Shown here piece after piece: positions 28,225 to 37,011 of a stretch of DNA of 64,000 bases. This stretch comes from a candidate division WOR-1 bacterium RIFOXYB2_FULL_45_9 (GTDB lineage Bacteria > Margulisbacteria > WOR-1 > O2-12-FULL-45-9 > XYB2-FULL-48-7). Made by a program: the position numbers and the translations under genes. Position 1 is the first letter of the stretch. Every line of letters starts with the position of its first letter. Where the stretch lies: positions 1,303,277 to 1,367,276 of the forward strand of contig MEUD01000001.1 of NCBI GenBank assembly GCA_001771575.1, read 5' to 3'. The notes under the pieces were generated by a model that did no database searches, was not told the DNA's origin, and was given only the letters and a program-made list of their open reading frames with translations.

Positions 28225-31003
28225 CGACTGCCGCGCAGCGCTCGCAAAGTGCGGGGTGTTCCTTATTTTGGCCGACGCTCTCTAGCACCAGCCAGCAGCG
28301 CTCGCATTTTGTTCCGGGAGCGCGGGTCACTTTCGGTTCCCCTTCCCCTTCGGTCAGAATAACTTTGGAAACGATAAAGGCTTGCGGCAAAAATGCGGCT
28401 GATGATCGCAGGACGGCCAGCTCTTCTCCGGTGGCAAAATATTCGACCTGGGCTTCGATCGAACTCCCGATCTCCTTGGCGCTCCTGACCGCTTCGATCT
28501 GGCGATAGGCTTTTTCCCGGGCGGCAAAAATGATCTCCCATTTGCCGGCCAGTTTTTCATCAAGATAGGCACTGTTGACTTTCGGCATGTCTGATAAAAA
28601 AATACTACATTCATTCGTCATTAAAAACTTATTTATATTTTCTGCCGTAAAAGAGAGGATCGGGGCCATCAGCCGGACCAGCGATCGCAGGATCTCGTTC
28701 ATGGCAAACTGGGCCGAGCGCCGCTCAGCGGAACCCTTGGCTCCGCAATAAAGCCGGTCTTTTGACAGATCGAGATAAAACGCCGACAGGTCGTTGACGC
28801 AGAAGTCGTAGAGCGAGTGATAGATCAAGTGGAGCTCGTATTCATCGTAAGCTTGAGTGACTTTTTCGATCAATCGATGAAGGCGAAGCAGGATCCAGCG
28901 GTCGATCTCCAAGAGGGACTGGGAACTGGGGGCTGGGGACTGGGAATTAAAATCATTTAGGTTGCTCATCAGGAAGCGGCAGGTGTTGCGGATCTTAAGA
29001 TAGGCTTCCTGAACTTGTTTAAGGATGTTTTCTGACGCGGCCATGTCGTTGCGGAAGTCAGTTGACGCGACCCAGAGGCGGAGCACATCGGCCCCGTAGC
29101 GCTTGACCACGTCCTGCGGATCAATAACGTTTCCCTGGGACTTGCTCATCTTTTTCCCTCTATCATCAATGGTGAACCCGTGGGTCAGGACTGATTTGAA
29201 CGGCGCCCGACCCTTGTAGCCAACGCCCAGCAGAAGCGAAGATTGGAACCATCCCCGGTGCTGATCCGATCCTTCAAGATAAAGATCGGCCGGCCACACG
29301 TGGCCGGGGATCGTTTCCAGGACCGCCGCGTGGGACGATCCGGACTCGAACCAGACGTCAAGGATGTCGGTCTCTTTTGTAAAGTTGGTCCCGCCGCAAT
29401 CCGGGCATTTGGTCCCCGGCGGCAGGATCTCCTTAGCCTCTTTGGCAAACCAGCCTCCCGTTCCTTCCTTGAGAAAAAGCTCGCGGGCCGCCTGGTTGAA
29501 CACCCCGGTCATCTGGGGTTTGCGGCATTTTTCGCAGTAGAAGACCGGGATCGGCACTCCCCAGGCTCTCTGCCGGGAGATGCACCAATCCGGTCGCCCC
29601 GCGACCATCCCTCTGATCCGGTTTTCCCCCCAGGCGGGGTACCATTTGGTCTGTCCAATCGCTTTTAGGGCTTCCTGACGCAGTTCGCGATGGTCAATTG
29701 AGACAAACCATTGTTCGGTCGCCCTAAAAATGACCGGGCTTTTACAGCGCCAGCAGTGCGGATAGGAGTGTTTAATAAATTCAAGTTTCAACAGGGTGCC
29801 GTCCTCTTTCATTTTTTCGGTGATCAATCTGTTGGCTTTGTCGTAATGAACGTTGATCAGCCATTCCGGGGCGGTGGAGTCAAAATACCCACGCGGATCG
29901 ACCGGCATAACGATCGGGAGCTTATATTTTAAACCGACCTGATAATCTTCCGCTCCGTGGCCGGGGGCAATGTGGACCAGTCCGGTCCCCTGCTCCAGGG
30001 TGACCAGTTCTCCTAAAACTACCGGGACCTGACGGTCGATAAAAGGATGCTGGCAAAGGATCCCTTCCAGGTTTTTTCCATGGGTCCTCTCGATGATCTT
30101 GTGTTCTTTTATTTCCAGCTTGTTTAAAAAGCTCTCCAGCAGTCCTTCGGCTACGACGTAAATTTCCTCATGTAAACCGCGATGTTCAATCGCAGGTTTA
30201 CAGGCTTTAACAAAAACATATTCCAGGTCGGGATGGGCGCAAATGGCGACGTTGGCCGGCAGGGTCCAGGGGGTGGTGGTCCAGATGACAAAATTTACCG
30301 GTCCGGTTAGTTTGGCCAGAGGGGAATTGGCGTTAAGCGCCAGTGATTTGTTATCGACGACTTTAAAGGTGACAAAGATAGATGGCGAACGGTCGTCTTC
30401 ATATTCAATTTCTGCTTCGGCCAGCGCGGTCGTGTCATTGGGGCACCAATGAATAGGCTTAAGCCCACGGTAGACATAACCTTTTTCCGCCAGAATACCA
30501 AAAAGAGCGGCGATCTTTTCCTCGTAGGAGTGATTGATCGTTAAATACGGGTTGTTCCAATCGGCAAAGACGCCGAGCTTTTTGAATTCTCCTCTTTGCA
30601 GATCGACATATTTTAAAGCGTAATCGCGGCATTTCCCCCTGAATTCGGAGATCGACATCTCTTTCCGGTTTTCGCCGATCTCTTTGAGCAGTTGGGTTTC
30701 GATCGGAAGGCCGTGGCAATCCCAACCCGGTACAAATGGGGAATGGAACCCCATCATCGATTTGTATTTAACGACTATGTCTTTAAGTATTTTGTTAAGC
30801 GCATGGCCTAAATGGATATCCCCATTTGGATATGGGGGGCCATCATGTAGAATGAATGGCTTGTTTTTGGCGTTCTTGTCTTGGATTTGCGAGTAAACGC
30901 TTTGACCGTCCCAATATGAGAGCATCTCCTCTTCGATCTTTCCCAGGTTTGCTCTGATCGGGAAGTCAGTTTGCGGCAGGTTGAGAGTTTTTTTGTATTC
31001 CAT
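28199..31003 (-). CDS. ileS: Isoleucyl-tRNA synthetase
   Basis: The 934-residue class I synthetase shows PPYPNGDIHLGHALNKI (HIGH), the CP1 editing domain (TTTPWTLPANVAI, GTGLVHIAPGHGAEDY), the Trp-containing WCISRQRAWGVPIP and KMSKSQGN. A C-terminal zinc finger (CERCW/CERC) closes it, so it is the bacterial form. ATG 31003 is preferred over TTG 31009: a -10 ends 6 nt upstream of it and the family starts near EYKKTLNLP. It follows the 31048 kinase on the same strand. Confidence 0.97.
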   Translation of the reverse strand: MEYKKTLNLPQTDFPIRANLGKIEEEMLSYWDGQSVYSQIQDKNAKNKPFILHDGPPYPNGDIHLGHALNKILKDIVVKYKSMMGFHSPFVPGWDCHGLPIETQLLKEIGENRKEMSISEFRGKCRDYALKYVDLQRGEFKKLGVFADWNNPYLTINHSYEEKIAALFGILAEKGYVYRGLKPIHWCPNDTTALAEAEIEYEDDRSPSIFVTFKVVDNKSLALNANSPLAKLTGPVNFVIWTTTPWTLPANVAICAHPDLEYVFVKACKPAIEHRGLHEEIYVVAEGLLESFLNKLEIKEHKIIERTHGKNLEGILCQHPFIDRQVPVVLGELVTLEQGTGLVHIAPGHGAEDYQVGLKYKLPIVMPVDPRGYFDSTAPEWLINVHYDKANRLITEKMKEDGTLLKLEFIKHSYPHCWRCKSPVIFRATEQWFVSIDHRELRQEALKAIGQTKWYPAWGENRIRGMVAGRPDWCISRQRAWGVPIPVFYCEKCRKPQMTGVFNQAARELFLKEGTGGWFAKEAKEILPPGTKCPDCGGTNFTKETDILDVWFESGSSHAAVLETIPGHVWPADLYLEGSDQHRGWFQSSLLLGVGYKGRAPFKSVLTHGFTIDDRGKKMSKSQGNVIDPQDVVKRYGADVLRLWVASTDFRNDMAASENILKQVQEAYLKIRNTCRFLMSNLNDFNSQSPAPSSQSLLEIDRWILLRLHRLIEKVTQAYDEYELHLIYHSLYDFCVNDLSAFYLDLSKDRLYCGAKGSAERRSAQFAMNEILRSLVRLMAPILSFTAENINKFLMTNECSIFLSDMPKVNSAYLDEKLAGKWEIIFAAREKAYRQIEAVRSAKEIGSSIEAQVEYFATGEELAVLRSSAAFLPQAFIVSKVILTEGEGEPKVTRAPGTKCERCWLVLESVGQNKEHPALCERCAAVVSSNGPAQ

Positions 31004-31009
31004 GATCAA

Positions 31010-31038
31010 ATTTTATCATTTTCTGCCGGTAAAAACAA
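31010..31038 (-). promoter_or_regulatory. ileS promoter, leaderless arrangement
   Basis: TTGTTT, a 17-nt spacer and TAAAAT on the minus strand, ending 6 nt before the ileS ATG, with no Shine-Dalgarno. Confidence 0.6.
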
Positions 31039-31047
31039 CGAAGGTCG

Positions 31048-32997
31048 TTAAGTGGCGGGTAGAGTAACGGTAACCGTGGTCCCGTCTCCCTCGGAGCTGT
31101 TAATCTGGATCGTTCCTCCCTGTTCTTCCAGGATCTTCTTTGTGATGGGAAGGCCAAGACCGGTCCCCGCCTCTTTGGTGGTGAAGAAGGGGTCGAAAAT
31201 CCTCTTTAAGGTTTTCGGCGGGATTCCGGGGCCGGTATCCTTGATGACGATACTGTTGGAGCCGGAACCCTGAACAAGGGAAAGAGCGACTGTTCCGCCG
31301 CTGGGGCCGATCGCTTGCAGAGCGTTGGCGATAATATTCATAAAGACCTGAACGATCCTGTTTTTGTCGGCCATTACCGCGATGGCCTTTCCTTCCGCGT
31401 ACTCTTTGACGATCTTGACGCTGTTTTTTTTGATCTCATGGCCAAGGATGGCGATCACTTTTTCCAGGACAGGGGCGAGCTCGACCGGTTCCGGATTAAG
31501 GTTTTGCATTTTTGAGTAATCGGAAAGCCCGTCGAGGATCAATTTGATCCGTTCGACCTCCGCGGGGAGGATTTTGATCACGCTTTCTTTGAATTCCGGG
31601 TCGTCCCAGCGCTTGTCCATGGCGTGAACAACGGTGTAAAGAAAGGTAAAAGGGTTTTTTAGTTCATGGGCGATCCCGGCGGTGGCGGTCCCAAGGGCGG
31701 CCAGTTTTTCCGCCTGAACGCAATAAGCCTGGTTCCGTTTGAGCTCTTCAAAAATAAAGGCGTATTCAATGTTCATGGTGATCTGGTGGGCGAGCGTGGT
31801 CAGGAACTCGATGTCTTCCCGGGAAAAATCGTCCTGATGGAACTTCTCCCCCAGGTTAATCGTTGATAACAGCATGGTTTTATTGAAATAGCCGCTTTCC
31901 GAAATACTTGGAATAATTAGGATGGCTTTTAATTTATTCATTTCATCGATGATCGCTTGCAGTCTTAGCCGCTCGGCCGGGTGGTCTTTCCCTCTGACCT
32001 TAAGGAGAGCTTTGACCTCGTCGAGGACGATCTCCCGTTTGCGGGCCAGGAGTTCTTCGATGAGCGGAGAATCGGAGGCGATCTCGACGCCGAGGGTCTC
32101 TGCCGCCTCCCTTTCTCCCGCCCGAACCAGATACGCTTGTTTGTCCCGGTCCAGGACCATGGTCGAAGCAGCCGAAAGATAAAGCTCTTTGGTCAGCAGG
32201 TAAGGGACAAGGCGGCAAAAGCGGTCGAGGTCGACCTCCGGCTTGGCCAGCGCGGAGATGTATTTATTGATGATCTGCTGATAATTGGTCCGCCGCCGGT
32301 TATGGCTGAAGCGGAAGGTGAGCGGAACATCGATCGCTTTGACCCTGATGGTCGCGTAAACGACTATGGCGACAAAGAGCAGGACTGCCAGATAACCGAT
32401 CGGATAGCGAGGCTCTCCCATTATTTTAAATTGGTCGATAAATCCGAGCAGGCTGGCGCAAAACGCGAGCAGAAGAAGGAGAGATTGACGGGCCAGAAGC
32501 GGTCGTAGCTGTTTCATGGATTGGCTGTAGCTCGAGAAAAGAAGGATGAGCCCAAGCGTCGAGAGTGCAAAGAAATAATATGAAAAGAATAGATACGCGT
32601 TCCCGGCGACCGGATAGAAGCCCCAGAAATAAAGTACAACATCTTGAAAGATCTGCCCGGTGACAAGTCCAACTGCCGCCGCGAAAGTGCTGGCGGCATA
32701 TAGAGAGGTGAAGAGCCAGCCGGGAAGGCGAAAGTTGACATGAGTCGCGACGAATTGAAATGAGAAGGCCGGAAGAAAAGCGATCCCGATAAAACCGAGT
32801 CGCCCAAAAAGCAGGGCGAGATTTCTTTCCGGTGTTAAATACATTAAGCCAAAACAGATCAGCCACCAGGCGGCGCCCAAAGAAAAAAACGAGAGGGGGG
32901 CGATAAGTTTGGAGCGGGGATTGCTGGAGAGGATCAGCAAGCCGAAAAAACCGGCCGCGATGCCGACGGCTAGAGGAGGCAGGGCGTATAAGTTCAT
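31048..32997 (-). CDS. Membrane sensor histidine kinase (7TM, GAF, HisKA, HATPase)
   Basis: The 649-residue protein has seven or eight membrane helices over residues 1-220, like the histidine-kinase N-terminal 7TM family. A GAF-like domain follows (about 240-420). HisKA has the His in GIAHELKNPF, and HATPase shows NIIANALQAI, DTGPGIPP, IFDPFF and GTGLGLP. A ribosome site AAAGGAG precedes the ATG, and TGGGATAAT serves as extended -10. No cognate regulator is adjacent; ileS follows it. The layout resembles the kinase at 55745. Confidence 0.88.
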   Translation of the reverse strand: MNLYALPPLAVGIAAGFFGLLILSSNPRSKLIAPLSFFSLGAAWWLICFGLMYLTPERNLALLFGRLGFIGIAFLPAFSFQFVATHVNFRLPGWLFTSLYAASTFAAAVGLVTGQIFQDVVLYFWGFYPVAGNAYLFFSYYFFALSTLGLILLFSSYSQSMKQLRPLLARQSLLLLLAFCASLLGFIDQFKIMGEPRYPIGYLAVLLFVAIVVYATIRVKAIDVPLTFRFSHNRRRTNYQQIINKYISALAKPEVDLDRFCRLVPYLLTKELYLSAASTMVLDRDKQAYLVRAGEREAAETLGVEIASDSPLIEELLARKREIVLDEVKALLKVRGKDHPAERLRLQAIIDEMNKLKAILIIPSISESGYFNKTMLLSTINLGEKFHQDDFSREDIEFLTTLAHQITMNIEYAFIFEELKRNQAYCVQAEKLAALGTATAGIAHELKNPFTFLYTVVHAMDKRWDDPEFKESVIKILPAEVERIKLILDGLSDYSKMQNLNPEPVELAPVLEKVIAILGHEIKKNSVKIVKEYAEGKAIAVMADKNRIVQVFMNIIANALQAIGPSGGTVALSLVQGSGSNSIVIKDTGPGIPPKTLKRIFDPFFTTKEAGTGLGLPITKKILEEQGGTIQINSSEGDGTTVTVTLPAT

Positions 32998-33063
32998 ATT
33001 TCTCCTTTAGGCATTCTCCGAGTAGATTATCCCACAATTGGCGAAAAGTCGCCAGTGTTTTTG

Positions 33064-33092
33064 TTGTGAAATGGCGGGAAGAAGTTTATAAT
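33064..33092 (+). promoter_or_regulatory. Promoter of the LolA-like gene
   Basis: TTGTGA, a 17-nt spacer and a perfect TATAAT. The leader is about 25 nt and contains AGGAG 6 nt before the ATG, a conventional arrangement. Confidence 0.7.
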
Positions 33093-33122
33093 TGAATCAA
33101 TTGTTTCATACAGGAGCTTAGC

Positions 33123-33872
33123 ATGAAAAAAATTATTACCTTGCTGTTTCTTGTGACCATGGCCGCTTCGATGGTTTTTGCCGATTCCATGGCTTCCGTC
33201 GATCTGATCGTAAAAAAGGTCCAGCTTAATCAGGACCGGATCAATGACATGTACGCTGAAACCACGACCTTGATCAGCTCAAACCTCTCTCTGCCGGGAT
33301 CGGAAAAGAGTGAACCTCAAAAAATGACACAGCAAGGGAAGATTTGGACAAAGGGGAAAGAAAAATCAAAGGTTGAGATGCTCTCTCCGGTTAAACAGAT
33401 CACCGTTACCAATGGCGATAAGATGATGGTAGTAAATCCAGAGACCGGTCAGAAGGTGGTCCAGGACCTCAAAAAACTCCGGGAACAAAGCGGGCTTCCC
33501 GGCTCGTCCCAGCAGATGGACCTGGAGAAAGCGAAACAGTATTTTGAATTTACCGTTGCCAATCAGGGGGTCCCGGGAAAGGCGATCTACGTTATTTCCG
33601 GATCTCCCAAGAAGGAGAACAAGTTCCTTTCCCGGATGGAGCTCTATATCGACGGCCAGCGCTGGATCGCGACCAAGATCTTAATGTATGGGAGCAAAGG
33701 GGAACTTGTCAGCCAGTCGGACATTGAGTACGCGATAGTGGGTGGGGTTTGGGTACCCAAGAAGAATGTTTCATTCGTGAGCACGCCGGCCGGCCGGATG
33801 GACGTTGAAATGACCTTTGACAATATCAAGGTGAATCGCGGGATAAGCGATTCGGTCTTTAAAGTCGAATAG
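33123..33872 (+). CDS. Outer-membrane lipoprotein-sorting (LolA/LolB-like) periplasmic protein
   Basis: The 249-residue exported protein has a signal peptide ending MVFADS. The mature part is a beta-rich carrier fold: MYAETTTLI, a QQGKIWTKGKEKSKVEML strand pair, then DKMMVVNPETGQ. The long SRMELYIDGQRWIATKILMYG hairpin is typical of proteins annotated as outer membrane lipoprotein-sorting. It may shuttle lipids or lipoproteins across the periplasm. Its stop directly abuts the stop of the convergent arginase-like gene with no gap. Confidence 0.75.
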   Translation: MKKIITLLFLVTMAASMVFADSMASVDLIVKKVQLNQDRINDMYAETTTLISSNLSLPGSEKSEPQKMTQQGKIWTKGKEKSKVEMLSPVKQITVTNGDKMMVVNPETGQKVVQDLKKLREQSGLPGSSQQMDLEKAKQYFEFTVANQGVPGKAIYVISGSPKKENKFLSRMELYIDGQRWIATKILMYGSKGELVSQSDIEYAIVGGVWVPKKNVSFVSTPAGRMDVEMTFDNIKVNRGISDSVFKVE

Positions 33873-34733
33873 TTATTCGACCAGGATTTTAACGAACTCT
33901 TCTATCTCTTCTCGCCCATGGATCGGGACCCCTTGGGCTAACTCGCAAATATGCAGGCCAACTAATTCAGCTTCTCGCATAAGGCGGGCTATTGCCAGCA
34001 GAGATTCTCCCCGCAAAGTGACATCGGTATCAAACGAGACAAAAAGCGGCTTGCCCGCCAGGTCAAGCCCTTCAAGCGACTGGCGAAGGCTTACTCCAGA
34101 GTTTTTTAATAATGAATATTCAGCGAAATCCCGGAGCCTTCGGTCATTTCGTAGCTCACCCGCGTTTATCGCGGGATTGGAGATCATGACTTTAGCCGCC
34201 GCCTGGCGCTTAAACTCTGACACTTCATCGATCACCTGATAGTAAAAAAGCGGACCGGCCGCGGCGCATTTGCGTTCATTGGCAAAAGTCTCGGCTTTTA
34301 ATTGCTGTCCGGAACCGATAATGTGGAGATTGGCTGGTTTAACATAGTTGAGATATATACCGAATGCCCAAAATCCCCAATTAGTATATGACGGGTCGAT
34401 CCCGTCCAGATGCTCATCAAGGGAGATAACGGTGATCTCATTTTCCGAATAGGCTTCAGCCAGTGCCCGATAAAATGGAAGGGAAAAGAGATGCTGGTCG
34501 GTCACTAGCAGGGGAAGCGTTCCTTTGGTCTCGTTTAAACACGCGACGAAAAAGTTCTTATGCCGGCGAAAATCGGCAACACTATTACTTAATCTTGCGG
34601 GTGGAGAAAGATGAGCGAGGTCAGGGAGTTGGGCCGGGGCCTTGCCGGGAAAATTGACCCGGTGGGTCATGGTGACCGGTTGATTAAAAGAGTTTTGAGC
34701 GATCAAACTGATTGGTCGTTGAATGATTGCCAT
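33873..34733 (-). CDS. Arginase-fold protein of unknown substrate (ureohydrolase superfamily, divergent)
   Basis: A 286-residue protein with the ureohydrolase metal pattern in a divergent frame: His81 (VTDQHLFSLP, where agmatinases have GGEHS), Asp106/His108/Asp110 (SLDEHLDGIDPSY) and Asp235/Asp237 (FVSFDTDV). LVGLHICELA matches the strand that holds GFDVVELSP in speB. All six Mn ligands are thus kept while the substrate loops differ. UPF0489-type proteins, some of which are peptide arginases, are one possibility I cannot confirm. The substrate is unknown. It stands alone, convergent with the LolA-like gene. Confidence 0.65.
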   Translation of the reverse strand: MAIIQRPISLIAQNSFNQPVTMTHRVNFPGKAPAQLPDLAHLSPPARLSNSVADFRRHKNFFVACLNETKGTLPLLVTDQHLFSLPFYRALAEAYSENEITVISLDEHLDGIDPSYTNWGFWAFGIYLNYVKPANLHIIGSGQQLKAETFANERKCAAAGPLFYYQVIDEVSEFKRQAAAKVMISNPAINAGELRNDRRLRDFAEYSLLKNSGVSLRQSLEGLDLAGKPLFVSFDTDVTLRGESLLAIARLMREAELVGLHICELAQGVPIHGREEIEEFVKILVE

Positions 34734-34790
34734 GCGACTTTATCGGTCATATGAAGCTGATAATTTCATTAAAACCTCTCTTTCCCATGC

Positions 34791-34820
34791 TTGACTTTGT
34801 TGCTTTTGGCGGGGTATAGT
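34791..34820 (+). promoter_or_regulatory. Promoter of the M23 peptidase gene
   Basis: TTGACT, an 18-nt spacer and TATAGT. About 10 nt of leader precede the GTG start, which has AGGTG as a weak ribosome site. Confidence 0.55.
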
Positions 34821-34836
34821 TTAAACAGGTGTAATA

Positions 34837-35757
34837 GTGGCAACCCAAAAAAAGAAAAAACATTTCACTTTTATGATCGTGCCGCACGACGCGCAGGGTC
34901 AGCCGATCAGCTTCAAAGTCCCAGCCAGCTGGCTTTACGCCGGGGTTTTTACCCTGGTATTTTGTTTGCTGTTGGTCGGCTCGTCAATAGTGTACTCCAC
35001 CCTGATTTCGCGCCGATTGATTGGCTACAGCCAGGCGATCGCCCAGAACCAGAAGCAAGAGGCCCGGCTCTCCGCGTTCTCCCAAAAAACGGCGCAACTA
35101 TTGGGAGCGATCGACCAGTTAGTTTCGGAAGAGAACAATCTTCGCCAGATGCTTGGCCTGAAGAGCTGGAAAAACCAGGCGCGCCTTCCTTTTGATCTTA
35201 AGTCATCTCCGGAAGCGAAAGACAAGATATCCCTTGAGCTTGGCCGGGCGGCGATCAAGCTTTCTGAAAGAAGGGAGAGCCTCGACGAACTTAAGTCTTG
35301 GGTAAAAAGAATTCAGGAACGGCTGGCGGACACCCCGACCTCCTGGCCTATCCATGGTAGAATAACTTCCGGGTTTGGTTATCGATCTTATCCCTGGCGG
35401 GGAACGCACAAAGGGGTTGATATCCAGGCCCAATATGGAGCGCCGATCAGGGCGACCGCGGACGGCGTTGTCGCCAGCGCCGGTTGGATCAGGGGTTACG
35501 GAAAAACGGTGGTGCTTTCGCATCAGCATGGATTATCGACCATATACGGCCACTGTTCCAGGTTTAACGTCGCGCCGGGCCAGAAGGTTGCCAGAGGGCA
35601 GGTGGTCGGCTTTGTCGGTTTGACCGGCTGGACGACCGGCGCGCACCTGCATTACGAAGTTCGCAAGTTTGAAACAGCGCAAAATCCGATGGCCTATTTG
35701 GATATGAACGTACTATCCGCCAGTCGGATGTGGAGGGGAAAAAATGGGAGTATTTAA
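34837..35757 (+). CDS. M23-family peptidoglycan endopeptidase, membrane anchored
   Basis: The 306-residue protein has one N-terminal membrane segment (about 27-50), a coiled coil (about 60-165) and a C-terminal M23 domain. HGRITSGFGYRSYPWRGTHKGVDIQA and HLHYEVR supply the zinc ligands (HxxxD and HxH), so it should be active. The start is GTG. It overlaps bactofilin by 14 nt; an M23 peptidase next to bactofilin is a recurring pair in cell-shape control, for example in Helicobacter and Myxococcus. rsmI follows. Confidence 0.92.
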   Translation: MATQKKKKHFTFMIVPHDAQGQPISFKVPASWLYAGVFTLVFCLLLVGSSIVYSTLISRRLIGYSQAIAQNQKQEARLSAFSQKTAQLLGAIDQLVSEENNLRQMLGLKSWKNQARLPFDLKSSPEAKDKISLELGRAAIKLSERRESLDELKSWVKRIQERLADTPTSWPIHGRITSGFGYRSYPWRGTHKGVDIQAQYGAPIRATADGVVASAGWIRGYGKTVVLSHQHGLSTIYGHCSRFNVAPGQKVARGQVVGFVGLTGWTTGAHLHYEVRKFETAQNPMAYLDMNVLSASRMWRGKNGSI

Positions 35758-36181
35758 CGGTTCCGGTAAAAAAGCGCCGCTCTTTGAAGGGGTCAATTCA
35801 ATTTTAGGGGAACATTCCACGTTCAAAGGGGAAATTGTTACCGGCGGATCGATCAGTGTTAATGGTTTTTTTGAAGGGAAGATCAAAGCTGACGGCGAGG
35901 TCATGGTTCTTCCCAGCGGCGTTGTTTCAGGGGAAATATTCGGCGGTTCGATCGTTGTTTCCGGAAAAGTTGAAGGGAATGTCAAGGCGGCCGGAAACCT
36001 GGAGATAACCAAGACCGGACGGGTGCGCGGCGAACTTTGCGGTGAACGGATCATTATTGAAGAAGGGGCGGCCTACCACGGTCGCGTGACTGTTAACCCG
36101 GGGGCCAAGGAAGAGGGCTTTAGCGAAGCGATAGCCGAGAACATCGCCGAAAATCGTAAAACGCCGATCTTTTCCAATTAA
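35744..36181 (+). CDS. Bactofilin
   Basis: The 145-residue protein is a right-handed beta-helix repeat with the DUF583 pattern: ILGEHSTFKGEI, GSISVNGFFEGKI, GEVMVLPSGVVSGEI, GSIVVSGKVEGNV, NLEITKTGRVRGEL and RIIIEEGAAYHGRV. Bactofilins polymerise into membrane-associated scaffolds that position peptidoglycan enzymes. The 14-nt overlap with the M23 endopeptidase gene supports a joint role in shape. Confidence 0.93.
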   Translation: MGVFNGSGKKAPLFEGVNSILGEHSTFKGEIVTGGSISVNGFFEGKIKADGEVMVLPSGVVSGEIFGGSIVVSGKVEGNVKAAGNLEITKTGRVRGELCGERIIIEEGAAYHGRVTVNPGAKEEGFSEAIAENIAENRKTPIFSN

Positions 36182-36886
36182 ATGGCCGGGATCCTGTATG
36201 TGGTCGCAACGCCGATCGGAAATTTGGAAGACCTAACTTATCGGGCCAAGCGGATCCTTTCGGAGGTTTGCTTGATCGCGGCCGAAGACACCAGGCAATC
36301 AAAGATACTCCTCAATCATTACGAGATTAAGACCCCTTTGACCTCTTATCATAGGTTCAACATCATGTCCAAATCCGCCTACCTGTTGGAAAAGCTCAAA
36401 GCGGGGGTTGATCTCGCGCTGGTGACAGATTCCGGCACCCCTTTAGTTTCTGACCCAGGCTATGAGCTGGTTAAAGCGGCGGCGGAGCAAGGAATTATCA
36501 TTGTTCCAATCCCCGGGGCTTCGGCCGCGATCGCCGCATTGTCGGCGGCCGGACTGCCGACCGACCGTTTCGCCTTTGAAGGGTTTCTTCCCAAGCGGCC
36601 GGGGAAGAAGCGAAAAGTGCTTGAAGCGTTGAAAAATGAAGCACGGACGATTATAATCTACGAATCGCCTTTTCGCCTGCTCAAGACCCTGCGGGAGATC
36701 CTCTCCTCCATGGGTGACCGGCAAGTCGCCGTCTGCCGCGAGCTGACCAAAAAGTTCGAAGAGATCAAGCGGGGGCGGGCATCCGAAGTGCTGGCCCATT
36801 TTGAGGCCAAAGCGATCAAGGGTGAAATTGTGATCGTTGTCGAAGGAGAAAGGGAAGAAAAGGAGGTGCCGGAGGTCGATTATTAA
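36182..36886 (+). CDS. rsmI: 16S rRNA 2'-O-ribose methyltransferase (RsmI)
   Basis: A 234-residue tetrapyrrole-methylase-fold enzyme that methylates C1402 of 16S rRNA. GILYVVATPIGNLEDLTYRAKRIL, LIAAEDTRQSKILLNHY and ALVTDSGTPLVSDPGYELV are diagnostic, as are PGASAAIAALSAAGLPTDRF and EGFLPKRPGKKR. Its start codon follows the bactofilin stop directly. The protein is somewhat short at the C-terminus relative to E. coli (286), as in many bacteria. Confidence 0.95.
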   Translation: MAGILYVVATPIGNLEDLTYRAKRILSEVCLIAAEDTRQSKILLNHYEIKTPLTSYHRFNIMSKSAYLLEKLKAGVDLALVTDSGTPLVSDPGYELVKAAAEQGIIIVPIPGASAAIAALSAAGLPTDRFAFEGFLPKRPGKKRKVLEALKNEARTIIIYESPFRLLKTLREILSSMGDRQVAVCRELTKKFEEIKRGRASEVLAHFEAKAIKGEIVIVVEGEREEKEVPEVDY

Positions 36887-36900
36887 TCTGTTTTTTGGAT

Positions 36901-36977
36901 TTCTCAACGGGAGAGAGCTAGCTATTAAGTAGGTTCCATTCCTACTCCGAAAAACTGAATTAGGGTTTTCCCGAGAA
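36901..36977 (+). other. Possible structured leader before the TonB receptor gene
   Basis: CGGGA (36908-36912) can pair with TCCCG (36969-36973), extended by TTCT/AGAA around a 3-nt bulge. Inside is a perfect 6-bp hairpin, AGTAGG with CCTACT. The element lies in the 125-nt gap after rsmI. It lacks the B12 box and other cobalamin riboswitch parts and I do not recognise it. A weak TATACT at 36981 could instead be a promoter downstream of it. Confidence 0.3.
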
Positions 36978-37011
36978 CTCTATACTTCAAAATTTATGGA
37001 GGTATAGAGAA

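Noticed and set aside
36887-37011. Cobalamin riboswitch upstream of the BtuB-like gene
   Set aside because: The gap is only 125 nt, too short, and neither the B12 box nor the conserved core segments occur. A faint similarity to glycine riboswitch pieces (GGAGAG, CCGAA, CTCT) is too fragmentary.
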